A stretch of 64,000 bases of DNA from the NCBI GenBank assembly GCA_001028815.1, contig LDJB01000001.1:432707-496706 (forward strand), given 5' to 3'. This document shows, in pieces, positions 36,898 through 46,340 of this stretch. This DNA is from Peptococcaceae bacterium 1109 (lineage in GTDB: Bacteria > Bacillota > Limnochordia > Darwinibacteriales > Darwinibacteriaceae). The translations under genes and the position numbers were made by a program. The notes beneath the pieces are model-generated. The model worked only from the letters and a program-made list of their open reading frames with translations. It did no database searches and was not told where the DNA came from. The first letter of the stretch is position 1, and each line of letters begins with the position of its first letter.

Positions 36898-36999
36898 AGA
36901 GATTCCCCCTTTCGCGACCGCTCGTCTTGCCAGAATATTACGGGAGAAAGTATAAAAATCCTCTCTTAACGGCGATATTCTTTGCCTGACCCCGACTTG

Positions 37000-37029
37000 G
37001 AATAGATCCTCGGGAACCTGGTAATACTG
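37000..37029 (+). promoter_or_regulatory. Probable SigF-type promoter of sigG
   Basis: GAATA at 37000-37004, 15 bases, then GGTAATACTG at 37020-37029. The -10 part fits the published SigF consensus GGNRANANTR fully and the -35 part matches GYATA at four of five positions, with the consensus spacing. sigG is a SigF target in Bacillus. No clear Spo0A box was found for the opposite spoIIGA promoter. Confidence 0.55.
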
Positions 37030-37062
37030 AAGACTGTAACGGGTTCCTTTGGGGGGATTGCT

Positions 37063-37839
37063 TTGCATAAGGTGGAGATCTGCGGGGTCAACACAGCGAA
37101 GTTACCTGTGCTGCCCAACAAGAAGATGCGAGAACTGTTGGCCCGTATTAAAGAGGGGGACCAGGAAGCCCGAGAGGAGATGGTGCAAGGGAACCTTCGC
37201 TTGGTGCTCAGCGTTATTCAGCGCTTCAACAATCGGGGAGAGCTGGTGGATGATCTGTTTCAGGTGGGCTGCATCGGACTCATGAAAGCCATCGACAACT
37301 TCGACCTCAGCCAAAACGTGAAATTCTCCACATACGCAGTACCAATGATCATCGGAGAGATTCGCCGATACTTGCGGGATAACAATCCCATTCGGGTGAG
37401 CCGCTCATTGCGAGATACAGCCTATAAGGCTCTGCAAGCCCGGGATAATTTGGCAAGCAAACATGCAAAAGAGCCTACTATCAATCAGATTGCCGCGGAG
37501 CTCAACATGCCTCGGGAGGAAATCGTCTTTGCCCTAGATGCTATCCAAGAGCCAATTTCTCTGTTTGAACCCATTTACAACGACGGGGGCGACCCCATTT
37601 TTGTAATGGATCAGATCAGTGACGAACGCAATACCGATGCCAACTGGGTAGAGGGCGTTAGCATTAAAGAGGGCATGGCCAAACTGGGAGAACGAGAGCG
37701 CATGATCCTCACCATGCGGTTTTATGAGGGGCGCACGCAGATGGAAGTAGCTGAAGAGATCGGGATATCTCAGGCGCAGGTTTCACGTTTGGAAAAGGCC
37801 GCCCTGCGCCACTTGCGCAAGTATATGGCTACTTCGTGA
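37063..37839 (+). CDS. sigG: Forespore sigma factor SigG
   Basis: The 258-residue late forespore sigma factor starts with the typical VEICGVNTAKLPVLPNKKM, which binds the anti-sigma factor, then region 2 (VKFSTYAVPMIIGEIRRYL), region 3 and a region 4 helix-turn-helix (EEIGISQAQVSRLEKAAL). TTG 37063 is the likely start behind a G6 run. It is followed closely by spoIIR, so the two are likely co-expressed in the forespore. Confidence 0.95.
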   Translation: MHKVEICGVNTAKLPVLPNKKMRELLARIKEGDQEAREEMVQGNLRLVLSVIQRFNNRGELVDDLFQVGCIGLMKAIDNFDLSQNVKFSTYAVPMIIGEIRRYLRDNNPIRVSRSLRDTAYKALQARDNLASKHAKEPTINQIAAELNMPREEIVFALDAIQEPISLFEPIYNDGGDPIFVMDQISDERNTDANWVEGVSIKEGMAKLGERERMILTMRFYEGRTQMEVAEEIGISQAQVSRLEKAALRHLRKYMATS

Positions 37840-37855
37840 GGGAGGGAGATGGGAA

Positions 37856-38530
37856 GTGTACGTTGATAATCTACGCACTCGTTGTGTGACTGCTTGTTTG
37901 ATCGTGGCCGTATGTGCTGCCGTTGGTACCGCTGCCGCGGGCGTTGCAGCTTTCGTCCAGACAGAGACAGCCTTTGCCAAGGAGAATCTCATCCGCCTCC
38001 ACGTAATCGCCAACAGTGATTCTCCTCAGGACCAAGACCTAAAACTGCTAGTTAGAGATGCGGTCCTTGCTGAAACCCGAGAGCTCTTTGCCGCCGTGAC
38101 CAGCAAGGAAGAGGCTCGCCGCCTCCTAGCGGAGCACCAAGAGAAGGTGATCGAAGCGGCGGAAGAGGTTATCCAAGCCCACGGGTTTAGCTATAACGTA
38201 AGCCTGGAGATGGGGGCCTATGCTTTTCCCAGCCGGGCCTATCGGGGGATCACTCTCCCAGCTGGAACGTACGACGCTGTGCGTGTCCGCATTGGCGACG
38301 CCCAGGGAGAAAACTGGTGGTGCGTCCTGTTCCCGCCCCTCTGTTTGGGTGAGCTGGAAGTAAGCAGCGGCCAGAGTGAACTGGCTCAATACAACCCGCA
38401 GGGTGAAACGGGCAAGATAGCATTCAGGCTAAAGGTGCTAGAGTACATTCAAGCAACCTACTACGGCCAGCAGATCCGGAATTGGTGGCAGGCTTCGGCA
38501 GCCGGTTTGACCAGGTGGAACACTCAATAG
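37856..38530 (+). CDS. spoIIR: Stage II sporulation protein R
   Basis: This 224-residue protein has an N-terminal signal/anchor (residues 10-34) and the family core LIRLHVIANSDSPQDQDLKL, LPAGTYDAVRVRIG and NWWCVLFPPLCL. SpoIIR is secreted from the forespore and activates SpoIIGA across the septum. GTG 37856 follows GGGAGGGAGATGGGA. Having sigE/spoIIGA and sigG/spoIIR side by side puts both halves of this cross-talk in 3.4 kb. Confidence 0.93.
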   Translation: MYVDNLRTRCVTACLIVAVCAAVGTAAAGVAAFVQTETAFAKENLIRLHVIANSDSPQDQDLKLLVRDAVLAETRELFAAVTSKEEARRLLAEHQEKVIEAAEEVIQAHGFSYNVSLEMGAYAFPSRAYRGITLPAGTYDAVRVRIGDAQGENWWCVLFPPLCLGELEVSSGQSELAQYNPQGETGKIAFRLKVLEYIQATYYGQQIRNWWQASAAGLTRWNTQ

Positions 38531-38572
38531 AAACGGCGTTTGGGACAACGGCCCAATGGCCGTTTCTTTTTT
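38529..38572 (+). terminator. Terminator after spoIIR
   Basis: AGAAACGGC at the spoIIR stop pairs with GCCGTTTCT at 38559-38567 across a long loop containing a smaller hairpin, then TTTTT. Confidence 0.7.
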
Positions 38573-38618
38573 GCAGCTGGCGGCATATAGTGTAGTGAAG
38601 AACGGGGAGGAGGCTGCC

Positions 38619-38867
38619 ATGCTGATCAAGGCCACTGAACTCCGCCAGCTGGACGTTATCAGTATCGATGAAGGGCGGTTCTTGGGCCGACTCTGCGATG
38701 TGGACCTGGATCCTGAGACAGGCAGAATCCGGGCCTTGGTTGTGGAACGGCCTGGCAGCCGCTTTTTGTGGTTCGTGCGGGGCGATGACTTGGAAGTTGC
38801 CTGGCGTGATGTGGTGTTGGTAGGTGAGGACGTTATCTTAGTGAAAAACAGAACATGGCGCCGTTAA
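38619..38867 (+). CDS. YlmC/YmxH-family PRC-barrel sporulation protein
   Basis: An 82-residue protein, MLIKATELRQLDVISI at the start, RFLGRLCDVDLDPETGRI and then DVILVKN. The PRC-barrel-like fold is shared with the YlmC/YmxH family found in spore formers; its function is unclear. ATG 38619 follows GGGGAGGAGG. The frame is open to 38556 but upstream codons overlap the terminator. The neighbourhood of sigG and pgeF (ylmD) is that of Bacillus ylmC. Confidence 0.82.
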   Translation: MLIKATELRQLDVISIDEGRFLGRLCDVDLDPETGRIRALVVERPGSRFLWFVRGDDLEVAWRDVVLVGEDVILVKNRTWRR

Positions 38868-38878
38868 CGGTTTTGCGG

Positions 38879-38884
38879 TATAAT
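38879..38884 (+). promoter_or_regulatory. Possible -10 element upstream of nrdR
   Basis: A perfect TATAAT lies 20 bases before the nrdR start, but no convincing -35 hexamer is seen 16-18 bases upstream, so this is tentative. Confidence 0.3.
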
Positions 38885-38904
38885 AGGCTAGGAGGAGAAT
38901 TGCC

Positions 38905-39378
38905 ATGCGTTGCCCTTTTTGTATGCATATGGATAGCAAAGTGCTTGATTCCCGTCAAACGGAAGAAGGAGCTTCCATCAGGCGGCGCCGGGAATGCACC
39001 GCCTGCGGGAAGCGCTTTACTACATACGAGCGCCTTGACGAAGTGCCGCTTATGGTAGTAAAGAAGGACGGACGGCGGGAGCCTTTCGCGCGCGCGAAGA
39101 TCTTGAATGGGATACTTAGGGCTTGTGAAAAACGCCCCATATCCCTGCAGACCATTGAAGAAGTGGTGGACAAGATTGAAAAGCAAGTCCGAGCAAACCT
39201 GGACCAAGAAGTGTCATCTGGCGCCATCGGGGAAATGGTCATGGATCATCTGCGGGAATTGGATGATGTGGCCTATGTGAGGTTTGCCTCGGTTTACCGG
39301 CAGTTCAAGGATTTGGATCGCTTCATAGAAGAGGTCCAGCAGCTGAGGAAGGCGGACAGATATGTGGGTGAGAACTGA
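38905..39378 (+). CDS. nrdR: Ribonucleotide reductase repressor NrdR
   Basis: The 157-residue repressor has a zinc ribbon at the N-terminus (CPFC and CTACGKRFTTYER), followed by an ATP-cone domain (VKKDGRREPFARAKI). It senses ATP/dATP and represses nrd operons. ATG 38905 follows AGGAGGAG. It overlaps pgeF by 17 bases. No ribonucleotide reductase gene is in this window. Confidence 0.96.
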   Translation: MRCPFCMHMDSKVLDSRQTEEGASIRRRRECTACGKRFTTYERLDEVPLMVVKKDGRREPFARAKILNGILRACEKRPISLQTIEEVVDKIEKQVRANLDQEVSSGAIGEMVMDHLRELDDVAYVRFASVYRQFKDLDRFIEEVQQLRKADRYVGEN

Positions 39379-40075
39379 AGAGGGAGGGCATGTGCTGTGG
39401 CAGGTGGCCCCTTGGCTTTCCTTACCCTGGTTGGCCCACGGATTCAGCACTGCTTCAGCAGGCAGTCTCCTGGAAAGGGACAAGCAGGAGGCTCTCGGGC
39501 GCGCTTTTGGGCTGCCAGAACGGTGGGCAGTGGTTAAGCAGGTCCATGGCAGTGATGTCCATTGGGTTGATGAGGGCTGGCGGTTTGGGAAGGCTGAAGC
39601 GACCGGTGATGCCTTGATGACCTGCATGCCTGACGTTGTGTTGGCAGCGTTCTTTGCCGATTGTGTGCCCTTGCTCTTTGTGGATCCTGAGGCCAGGATT
39701 GTGGCTGTGAGCCATGCTGGTTGGCGGGGTACTGTCGCGGAGATTGGGCCTAAGACAGTTGCCCACATGGTGAAGCGCGGTTCTCGCATAGAGAACATTC
39801 AAGCTGCTATCGGGCCCAGCATCGGCCCGTGCTGTTATGCTGTCTCGGAAGAAATGCGCGAGTGGTTTCCCCCAGATGTGTTTTCTGGGGTGGGCGAGCT
39901 GTTCCTGGACTTGTGGTCAGCGAACTATCACCAGCTCACTGCTGCGGGGGTCGGTACCATTTACACCGCTCAACAGTGCACTATGTGTACAGGGGAATTT
40001 TTCTCTTACAGGCGCGATCAGGCCAAGGAGCGCATGGCCGCGCTGATTGCAGTCCGTTTAGGGAAAGGGATTTAG
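39362..40075 (+). CDS. pgeF: Peptidoglycan editing factor PgeF (YlmD/YfiH family)
   Basis: A 237-residue protein of the copper-oxidase-like laccase-domain family. Conserved motifs: VKQVHGSDVHW, FFADCVPLLFVDP, SHAGWRGTV and GPSIGPCCYAV, which supply the histidine/cysteine metal site. In E. coli the protein removes mis-incorporated L-Ser from UDP-MurNAc-L-Ser; purine nucleoside phosphorolysis has also been reported for the family. The gene begins inside nrdR and the linkage to the sigG region matches Bacillus ylmD. Confidence 0.9.
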   Translation: MWVRTEEGGHVLWQVAPWLSLPWLAHGFSTASAGSLLERDKQEALGRAFGLPERWAVVKQVHGSDVHWVDEGWRFGKAEATGDALMTCMPDVVLAAFFADCVPLLFVDPEARIVAVSHAGWRGTVAEIGPKTVAHMVKRGSRIENIQAAIGPSIGPCCYAVSEEMREWFPPDVFSGVGELFLDLWSANYHQLTAAGVGTIYTAQQCTMCTGEFFSYRRDQAKERMAALIAVRLGKGI

Positions 40076-40112
40076 CTGTAGATGTAGAACATCGGGGTAG
40101 AGGTGAAAGAAC

Positions 40113-42341
40113 TTGGCGCGAAGCAAGGACACCAGTTTCCAGCACCAGTCAGATCGGACGCGCTATCGGGAAATCCTTGGCATATTCCTGTTGGCTCTGT
40201 CCGTTTTTGCCATCGTTACACTGTACACTCAAAGCCCAGGCTGGATCGGCCGGCACATTCGCCCTGTCTTGCAGGGGTTGTTCGGCGACGCAGCTTTGTT
40301 GTTCGCGCTGAGCCTCTTGTATTTGTCACTGAATGTGTTCCGCGGTACGCTCTGGCCAGTGCCTGTCAGGAAGATATTGGGCTTTGTCTTGCTCCTGGGT
40401 TGTGTGGTTACCGCCTACCATCTGGCCTATTACAGAGGGAACAGCCCCTACCCGAGCCTCCCTGAAGAACTGGCACGGGGCTGGCGAGGTGAGGGGGCAG
40501 GGATAACAGGTGCAGCATTGATGGTTGTTGTCCTAAACAGCTTTGGCCTCCCTGGGGCGTACATCATCTTGGCCGCGCTATTCTTAGTTGGCATAATCTT
40601 GTACTTCCATATTTCTCTTACGGCCACGGCGAAATGGATGGTTGGAACGGCAAGAAGGGCAGTGCATGGGATCGTGCGAAGAGGCGTAGATCGGTTCCAC
40701 GCCCAGAAGGTACGTGTTCAAAACTGGCACGAGCAAAAAAAACTCTCCCGCTTGGAAGCAAGGCAGGCTAGAGAAGAACGTGTCCCTCCACCGCCTTCGG
40801 AGGAAATCACAGAACCGGTTGCCCAGCCTCATCCCGTGGCTCCGGTCCGGGAACGGGCCCCCAAGCAGGCAAAGAAGGCCTCGAAACCAGCACCAGCAGC
40901 CGAGCAGCTGGAACTGCCTGTGGTGGCGGATGGCGATTACAGCCCGCCGCCCCCGTACATTTTGAAGAAGCCCGCAAAAGCCCGTCGGACAGCAACGGGA
41001 TCCCAAGCAAGCTTGCTGGAGGAAACCTTAGCTAGCTTCGGCGTGTCCGCTAAAGTGGTGAATGCGGCACAGGGTCCAGTGGTGACCCGCTATGAACTTC
41101 AGCCGGGGCCGGGCATAAAGGTGAGCAGGATTACTGCTTTGGCAGATGATCTTGCCCTGGCGCTGGCAGCCGCAGATGTGCGGATCGAGGCACCGGTGCC
41201 TGGCAAAGCAGTAATTGGCATTGAGGTGCCTAATAAAGATGTGGAAATGGTCTATTTACGAGAGGTCATCGAGGATCCTGCCTTCAGCGAGCATCCGTCC
41301 AAAGTGGCCCTGGCCCTGGGTAAGGATATCTATGGCCAGCCAGTGATTGCTGACTTAACTAAGTGGCTGCATTTGTTGGTCGCGGGTGCCACAGGGTCTG
41401 GAAAGAGCGTTTGCTTAAACTGCATGATTGCCAGTTTGCTGTTCCGGGCCACGCCCGAAGAGGTGAAGATTCTGATGATCGATCCGAAGCGGGTGGAGCT
41501 CGCAGTATACGATGGGATTCCCCATCTCATTGCACCGGTAGTCACTGACCCAAGAAAAGCTGCAGCAGCACTGCGTTGGGCGGTCATGGAAATGGAGCGG
41601 CGCTACGAACTCTTTGCAGAGCTTGGCGTGCGGAACATTGAGATGTATGGGCACCTGCCTCCCCCCCAATCCGAAGAGGAAGAGCGAGAGCACCTACCCT
41701 ATATCGTGGTGATCATCGATGAACTGGCTGACTTGATGATGGTGGCTGCTGCTGAAGTAGAAGATGCTATCTGCAGGCTGGCGCAAATGGCGAGAGCAGC
41801 TGGGATCTACCTGATAGTGGCAACACAGCGCCCTTCGGTAGATGTGATTACAGGCCTAATCAAGGCCAATGTTCCCAGCCGGATTGCCTTTGCCGTATCC
41901 AGCCAGGTCGATTCAAGGACCATCCTCGATATGGGCGGAGCAGAACGGCTTATCGGCCGAGGCGACATGCTGTACTATCCACTCGGAGCGGCAAAACCCA
42001 CACGTGCACAGGGAGCTTGGATTTCTGATGATGAAATCGAAGCTTTGGTGAATTTCTGGAAGCGGCAGGGAGATCCGATTTATAACGAAGAAATCGGCCA
42101 GGAGCAGGCCAGCAGTCCAGGGGAATTCGATGATGACGATGAGCTCCTGGAAGATGCCATCCGCCTTGTGGTGGAAAACGGCCAAGCGTCCATCTCCATG
42201 CTCCAGCGCCGCTTTCGGATCGGCTACAGCAGGGCGGCACGACTGATTGACATGATGGAGCTGCGGGGCATTGTAGGCCCTTACCAGGGCAGCAAGCCTC
42301 GGGAAGTGTTAGTGGACAGTTCCATCTTGGCGGAGAGGTGA
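40113..42341 (+). CDS. ftsK: DNA translocase FtsK/SpoIIIE
   Basis: A 742-residue translocase: four membrane helices in the first 170 residues, a charged and proline-rich linker, then the motor with Walker [13 protein letters not shown] (about residues 430-441), Walker [15 protein letters not shown] and [21 protein letters not shown] in pieces, ending with a winged-helix gamma domain ([22 protein letters not shown]). It pumps DNA through the septum in division or into the forespore. TTG 40113 follows AGAGGTGAAAG. The cell type dependence (FtsK or SpoIIIE) cannot be told from sequence. Confidence 0.95.
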   Translation: MARSKDTSFQHQSDRTRYREILGIFLLALSVFAIVTLYTQSPGWIGRHIRPVLQGLFGDAALLFALSLLYLSLNVFRGTLWPVPVRKILGFVLLLGCVVTAYHLAYYRGNSPYPSLPEELARGWRGEGAGITGAALMVVVLNSFGLPGAYIILAALFLVGIILYFHISLTATAKWMVGTARRAVHGIVRRGVDRFHAQKVRVQNWHEQKKLSRLEARQAREERVPPPPSEEITEPVAQPHPVAPVRERAPKQAKKASKPAPAAEQLELPVVADGDYSPPPPYILKKPAKARRTATGSQASLLEETLASFGVSAKVVNAAQGPVVTRYELQPGPGIKVSRITALADDLALALAAADVRIEAPVPGKAVIGIEVPNKDVEMVYLREVIEDPAFSEHPSKVALALGKDIYGQPVIADLTKWLHLLVAGATGSGKSVCLNCMIASLLFRATPEEVKILMIDPKRVELAVYDGIPHLIAPVVTDPRKAAAALRWAVMEMERRYELFAELGVRNIEMYGHLPPPQSEEEEREHLPYIVVIIDELADLMMVAAAEVEDAICRLAQMARAAGIYLIVATQRPSVDVITGLIKANVPSRIAFAVSSQVDSRTILDMGGAERLIGRGDMLYYPLGAAKPTRAQGAWISDDEIEALVNFWKRQGDPIYNEEIGQEQASSPGEFDDDDELLEDAIRLVVENGQASISMLQRRFRIGYSRAARLIDMMELRGIVGPYQGSKPREVLVDSSILAER

Positions 42342-42346
42342 GAGCA

Positions 42347-42754
42347 GTGAAAGAGATCGGAGCAGTACTGTATGAGGCCAGGACGGAGCAGGGGCTGACT
42401 TTAGAAGAACTCTCAGAGCGGACCCGGATCCGGGTGGATTACCTCAAGGCGGTGGAAGAAGGGAATCCGGAAAAAGTCCCTGGAGAGGCATACTTCCGGG
42501 CTTTTATCCGCACATACGCCAGAGAGGTGGGGCTAGATCCTGAGGAGCTTCTAGTCCGCTATGAAATGGGCAAGATGCCGGAAGCAGCACAGCTTGAACC
42601 AGCCGTACCCGCCGGGCGGCCTTCGCTGCGAGAGCGGCGTGCCGCGAAAAGGCGGAGGCGGCGCATCCGATTCCTGGCCACTACTGCGGTACTTCTGGCC
42701 GCGGCCGCGGCAGCCTATTGGCTGTGGTCTAGTGGAATGCTGGGGATGTCATAG
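42347..42754 (+). CDS. RodZ-like helix-turn-helix membrane protein
   Basis: About 135 residues: an XRE-type helix-turn-helix (KEIGAVLYEARTEQGLTLEE), a basic stretch (RAAKRRRRRIRF), and a C-terminal membrane helix (residues 108-130). This is the RodZ domain plan without the extracellular domain. RodZ links MreB to the wall machinery. GTG 42347 is chosen over GTG 42338, since AGAGG lies eight bases ahead and the product begins at the conserved KEIG. The position after ftsK is common in Clostridia. Confidence 0.8.
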   Translation: MKEIGAVLYEARTEQGLTLEELSERTRIRVDYLKAVEEGNPEKVPGEAYFRAFIRTYAREVGLDPEELLVRYEMGKMPEAAQLEPAVPAGRPSLRERRAAKRRRRRIRFLATTAVLLAAAAAAYWLWSSGMLGMS

Positions 42755-42765
42755 GAGGTTACAGT

Positions 42766-43668
42766 TTGAAGAAGCAAGACCGGTTAGTTCGGGGTATTAT
42801 TGGTGACAAAGCGCGGGCCTTCGTCCTTCGTACAACGGATGTGGTCAACGAAGCACAACAACGCCATCAAACCTTCCCTGTGGCGACTGCCGCGCTGGGG
42901 CGGGTCCTCACAGCCACTTTGGTGTTAGGGGCAATGCTCAAGGGAGACGAGTCCGTAACAGTCCAGGTGCGGGGTGATGGCATCATCCAGGGCATCGTAG
43001 CCGTGGCAGACCCTAATGGCCATGTCAGAGGCTATGTGGGTAATCCCCATGTCCATCTGCCCTTGACAGAGAACAACAAGCTGGCTGTGGGTGAGGCGGT
43101 GGGCCAGGGATTGCTGTTCGTGATTAGAGATCTTGAGCTGCGGGAGAGCTACCAGGGGTCGGTCCCGCTTCAAACGGGGGAAATCGGGGATGATTTTGCC
43201 TACTATTTCGCGCACTCGGAACAGACCCCGTCCGTGGTCAGCTTAGGTGTCCTGGTGAACCCAGATTACTCGGTGCAGGCCGCTGGCGGCCTGGTCATCC
43301 AACTCCTTCCCGGTGGGCAAGCAGATGAAAGGTTTATCCAGGAGTTGGAACGTGTTGCAGCTAAGCTTCCGCCTATGAGCCAAGTGTTCGCGGATGGGAT
43401 GGATCCTGGAGAGCTTCTCGAGTGCTACTTCGGCCCCCTCGGGGTGAAGATCATCTCGGAGATGCCTGTCTCTTACAGCTGTGATTGCTCCAAGGAGCGG
43501 TTTCAGCGGGGCCTGGTGGCCTTAGGCCCGGAGGAGCTGGCGGACTTGATTTCTGAGGGCGAGGAAGTGGAAACGGTGTGCCGCTTCTGCGGCGAGCGCT
43601 ACCATTTCCCCTTAGGAGAGCTCCAAGCCCTCTTAGACGAGCTGAGTACGGCAAAGGGGGGCACCTAA
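42766..43668 (+). CDS. hslO: Redox-regulated chaperone Hsp33
   Basis: The 300-residue protein has the N-terminal Hsp33 core (TALGRVLTATLVLGAMLKG, VRGDGIIQGIVA) and C-terminal zinc-binding cysteines as CDC (about residue 241) and CRFC (about residue 273). Oxidation releases zinc and activates holdase function. TTG 42766 follows AGGAGG. For an anaerobe this complements the superoxide reductase in oxygen-stress defence. Confidence 0.95.
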   Translation: MKKQDRLVRGIIGDKARAFVLRTTDVVNEAQQRHQTFPVATAALGRVLTATLVLGAMLKGDESVTVQVRGDGIIQGIVAVADPNGHVRGYVGNPHVHLPLTENNKLAVGEAVGQGLLFVIRDLELRESYQGSVPLQTGEIGDDFAYYFAHSEQTPSVVSLGVLVNPDYSVQAAGGLVIQLLPGGQADERFIQELERVAAKLPPMSQVFADGMDPGELLECYFGPLGVKIISEMPVSYSCDCSKERFQRGLVALGPEELADLISEGEEVETVCRFCGERYHFPLGELQALLDELSTAKGGT

Positions 43669-43669
43669 G

Positions 43670-46294
43670 GTGGTCCGCCGTGTCGTGGTAGGGGCAGGAG
43701 TCACTCTCGGATTGCTTGTTCTGGCCTTACTCGGTTCCAGCCAACTCTTGACTGACTACTGGTGGTTTCGGGAACTAGGCTACGGGGGAGCCTTCCTCGC
43801 ACGTGCTTTTTGGCAGGGTACAGCAGCGGTTGGCAGTTTGCTCGCGGCTTCCCTGTTTTTCTATGTAAACCTGCGCAAGGCAAAACCCATTATGGGGCAC
43901 GCAGTTGAGCGGATACCCGCCTTGCATCGCCTAACTACAGTGCATCTGCACCGAGTTTTCTTGGCGGTGAGTGTGGTCTACGGTGCGGTCTTCGCTGTGG
44001 GGGCCGCCCCCTACTGGTTGCAGTTTGGCCAGGCGTTGGCCCAAGTGCCTTTTGGCGTCCGTGATCCAGTTTTCCACAAGGATCTGGCCTTTTTCTTCTT
44101 TACCCTGCCCGCCTTGAAAGTATCCTTAACCTGGGCCGCAGGTGTCTTTGCAGCCACCGCATTTATGGTGGGTTTGATCTATGCCGCCGCTGCTGGGCTC
44201 AGGTGGCCTGCTGCAGGCAAGAATCACGTTTCCTTCCTGGTGAGTGGATTTGTGCTTGTCCAGGCTGCGCAGCGCTGGCTCTCTGGCTATGACCTTTTGT
44301 ACTCCTCTGCCGGGAGTTTCTACGGGGCTGGTTTTACGGATGTGTGGGTGAGGCTGTGGGCGTTTCGTCTTATGGCTGTTTTAGCGGTGGGGGTCGCAGC
44401 AGGTTTGTGGTTCCTGGCACGGCGAGGCAGTTCAAGGCCCCTGATCTATGGCCTAGCGGCGTGGCTTGCCGCAGGTGTTCTCTTTGCAGGAGTGGTGCCT
44501 CAGGCGGTGCAGAACTGGGTTGTCTCTCCCAATGAGTATGAACGGGAGCGGCCTTACCTTGATAACCACATCCGAATGACAAGGCAGGCCTACGGTGTGG
44601 ATGATTTTCAAGAACTGGAGTATCACTACAGCGATGTCTTTGGAACTCAGGCGTTCCAAAACAGCCACATTGCTTTCCAGAATGTGCGCCTGTGGGATCC
44701 ACGGCCCATTCTCCTCACCTACAAGCAGCTTCAGGAGATGCGGCCCTACTATTCATTCTACGATGCGGATGTGGACCGCTATACGGTGGATGGGCAGTAC
44801 CGGGAGGTACTGCTGTCTGTGCGGGAGCTAGATGTGGAGCGAATTTCCAATCGTACCTGGATTAATCAGCACTTGCAGTACACACATGGTTACGGCTTGG
44901 TCATGAGCCCCGTAAACGAGATTACCCGGCAGCGCCTTCCGCAGTTGTGGATTTCTGACATCCCCCCAAGAGTGCAGGTGGATCTGGACCTGGTAGAGCC
45001 CAGGATCTATTTCGGGGAAGTTACTAACCAGTACATTATTGTGAACTCGAAAATCGACGAGTTTGACTATCCCCTTGGGGATGGCAACGCCTTTAACCGC
45101 TATGACGGGAAAGACGGCGTACGCCTCAGTACGTTCCTGCATCGCTTAGCCTTCGCCTTGCGTTTTGGGGATTCCCGGATTGTTTTATCCCGCGACATAA
45201 CGAGGGAGAGCCGGGTTCTCTACGATCGCAACATCCTTTCTCGGGCGGGCAAGCTCGCACCGTTCTTGCGTTACGACAACGACCCCTATCCAGTACTCCA
45301 CAACGGGCGAATATATTGGATGATAGATGCTTATACCACCTCTTGGCGGTATCCCTACGCGCTTCCTACCGCGGGCTGGGGCAATTATGTGCGGAACTCC
45401 GTCAAGGTGGTAGTAGATGCCTACAACGGCACCATTGATTTCTACCAAGTAGAGCCCGATCCCCTCTTGGAGTCTTACAGTAGGATGTTCCCAGGGCTGA
45501 TCAAGCCTGGAGAGCAAATGCCTGAGGGACTATCCCGGCACATGCGCTATCCAGAGGATCTACTGCTCATTCAAAGCAGGATTTACGGGACATACCATAT
45601 GACCAACACGCGGGCCTTCTACAACCGTGAGGATGCCTGGGAGCTCTCCAGGGAGATCTACGGGGGCCGAGAGCAAACCATAACCCCCTATTACGTTGTA
45701 ATGCGTCTTCCTGGTAGTACCCAGGAAGAGCTGGTCTTGATGGTTCCCTACAGCCCACTTGGGCGGAGCAATATGATTGCCTGGCTTGGAGCCCGCAGTG
45801 ATGGAGGGCACTACGGGGAAGTATTGGCATTCAAGTTTCCCAAAGATACGGTCACCCTGGGGCCGGCCCAGATCGAGGCCCGTATCGATCAGGATCCAGA
45901 GATTTCTCAGCTCCTGACGTTGTGGGGCCAGGGAGGTTCCCAAGTGATCCGCGGGAATCTCTTGGTGCTCCCCGTAGGAAACAGCATCCTGTATGTGGAG
46001 CCCTTGTATCTCCAGTCTGAGCAGACATCAATGCCTCAGCTCCAGCGTATTATTGTTGCAGATCAATCGGGGCTCGTCATCGCCGCCGACCTGGCCACAG
46101 CTGTGAGTGAGCTCCTAGGGATGGAAGCCCGCGAGGGGGAGGTTAGAGATTGGAGCACAGGCGAGGGGATGCCTGAGCAAGCGCTGGCCGCTTTCCGAAA
46201 GGCCCAAGCCGCTCTGCAGAACATGGATTTTACCGAGTTTGGAGAGGCTTGGCAGGAACTTGGGGAGATCCTCGAGGGACTAAATCGGGAATAA
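43670..46294 (+). CDS. UPF0182 family large membrane protein
   Basis: An 874-residue protein with seven predicted membrane helices in the first ~290 residues (including TDYWWFRELGYG between the first two), followed by a very large extracytoplasmic domain with NEYERERPYLDNHI, and an acidic C-terminal tail (NMDFTEFGEAWQELGEIL). The family is widespread in Actinobacteria and Clostridia and has no known function. GTG 43670 starts two bases after the hslO stop behind AAGGGGGGCACC, implying co-transcription. Confidence 0.88.
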   Translation: MVRRVVVGAGVTLGLLVLALLGSSQLLTDYWWFRELGYGGAFLARAFWQGTAAVGSLLAASLFFYVNLRKAKPIMGHAVERIPALHRLTTVHLHRVFLAVSVVYGAVFAVGAAPYWLQFGQALAQVPFGVRDPVFHKDLAFFFFTLPALKVSLTWAAGVFAATAFMVGLIYAAAAGLRWPAAGKNHVSFLVSGFVLVQAAQRWLSGYDLLYSSAGSFYGAGFTDVWVRLWAFRLMAVLAVGVAAGLWFLARRGSSRPLIYGLAAWLAAGVLFAGVVPQAVQNWVVSPNEYERERPYLDNHIRMTRQAYGVDDFQELEYHYSDVFGTQAFQNSHIAFQNVRLWDPRPILLTYKQLQEMRPYYSFYDADVDRYTVDGQYREVLLSVRELDVERISNRTWINQHLQYTHGYGLVMSPVNEITRQRLPQLWISDIPPRVQVDLDLVEPRIYFGEVTNQYIIVNSKIDEFDYPLGDGNAFNRYDGKDGVRLSTFLHRLAFALRFGDSRIVLSRDITRESRVLYDRNILSRAGKLAPFLRYDNDPYPVLHNGRIYWMIDAYTTSWRYPYALPTAGWGNYVRNSVKVVVDAYNGTIDFYQVEPDPLLESYSRMFPGLIKPGEQMPEGLSRHMRYPEDLLLIQSRIYGTYHMTNTRAFYNREDAWELSREIYGGREQTITPYYVVMRLPGSTQEELVLMVPYSPLGRSNMIAWLGARSDGGHYGEVLAFKFPKDTVTLGPAQIEARIDQDPEISQLLTLWGQGGSQVIRGNLLVLPVGNSILYVEPLYLQSEQTSMPQLQRIIVADQSGLVIAADLATAVSELLGMEAREGEVRDWSTGEGMPEQALAAFRKAQAALQNMDFTEFGEAWQELGEILEGLNRE

Positions 46295-46340
46295 ATTGTA
46301 CTACCTTCCGCATATATTTGTGTCGGAAGGGGGAATCGAT

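Noticed and set aside
36898..36999. Spo0A boxes for spoIIGA
   Set aside because: Only partial matches such as TTCGCGA were seen; not enough for a call.
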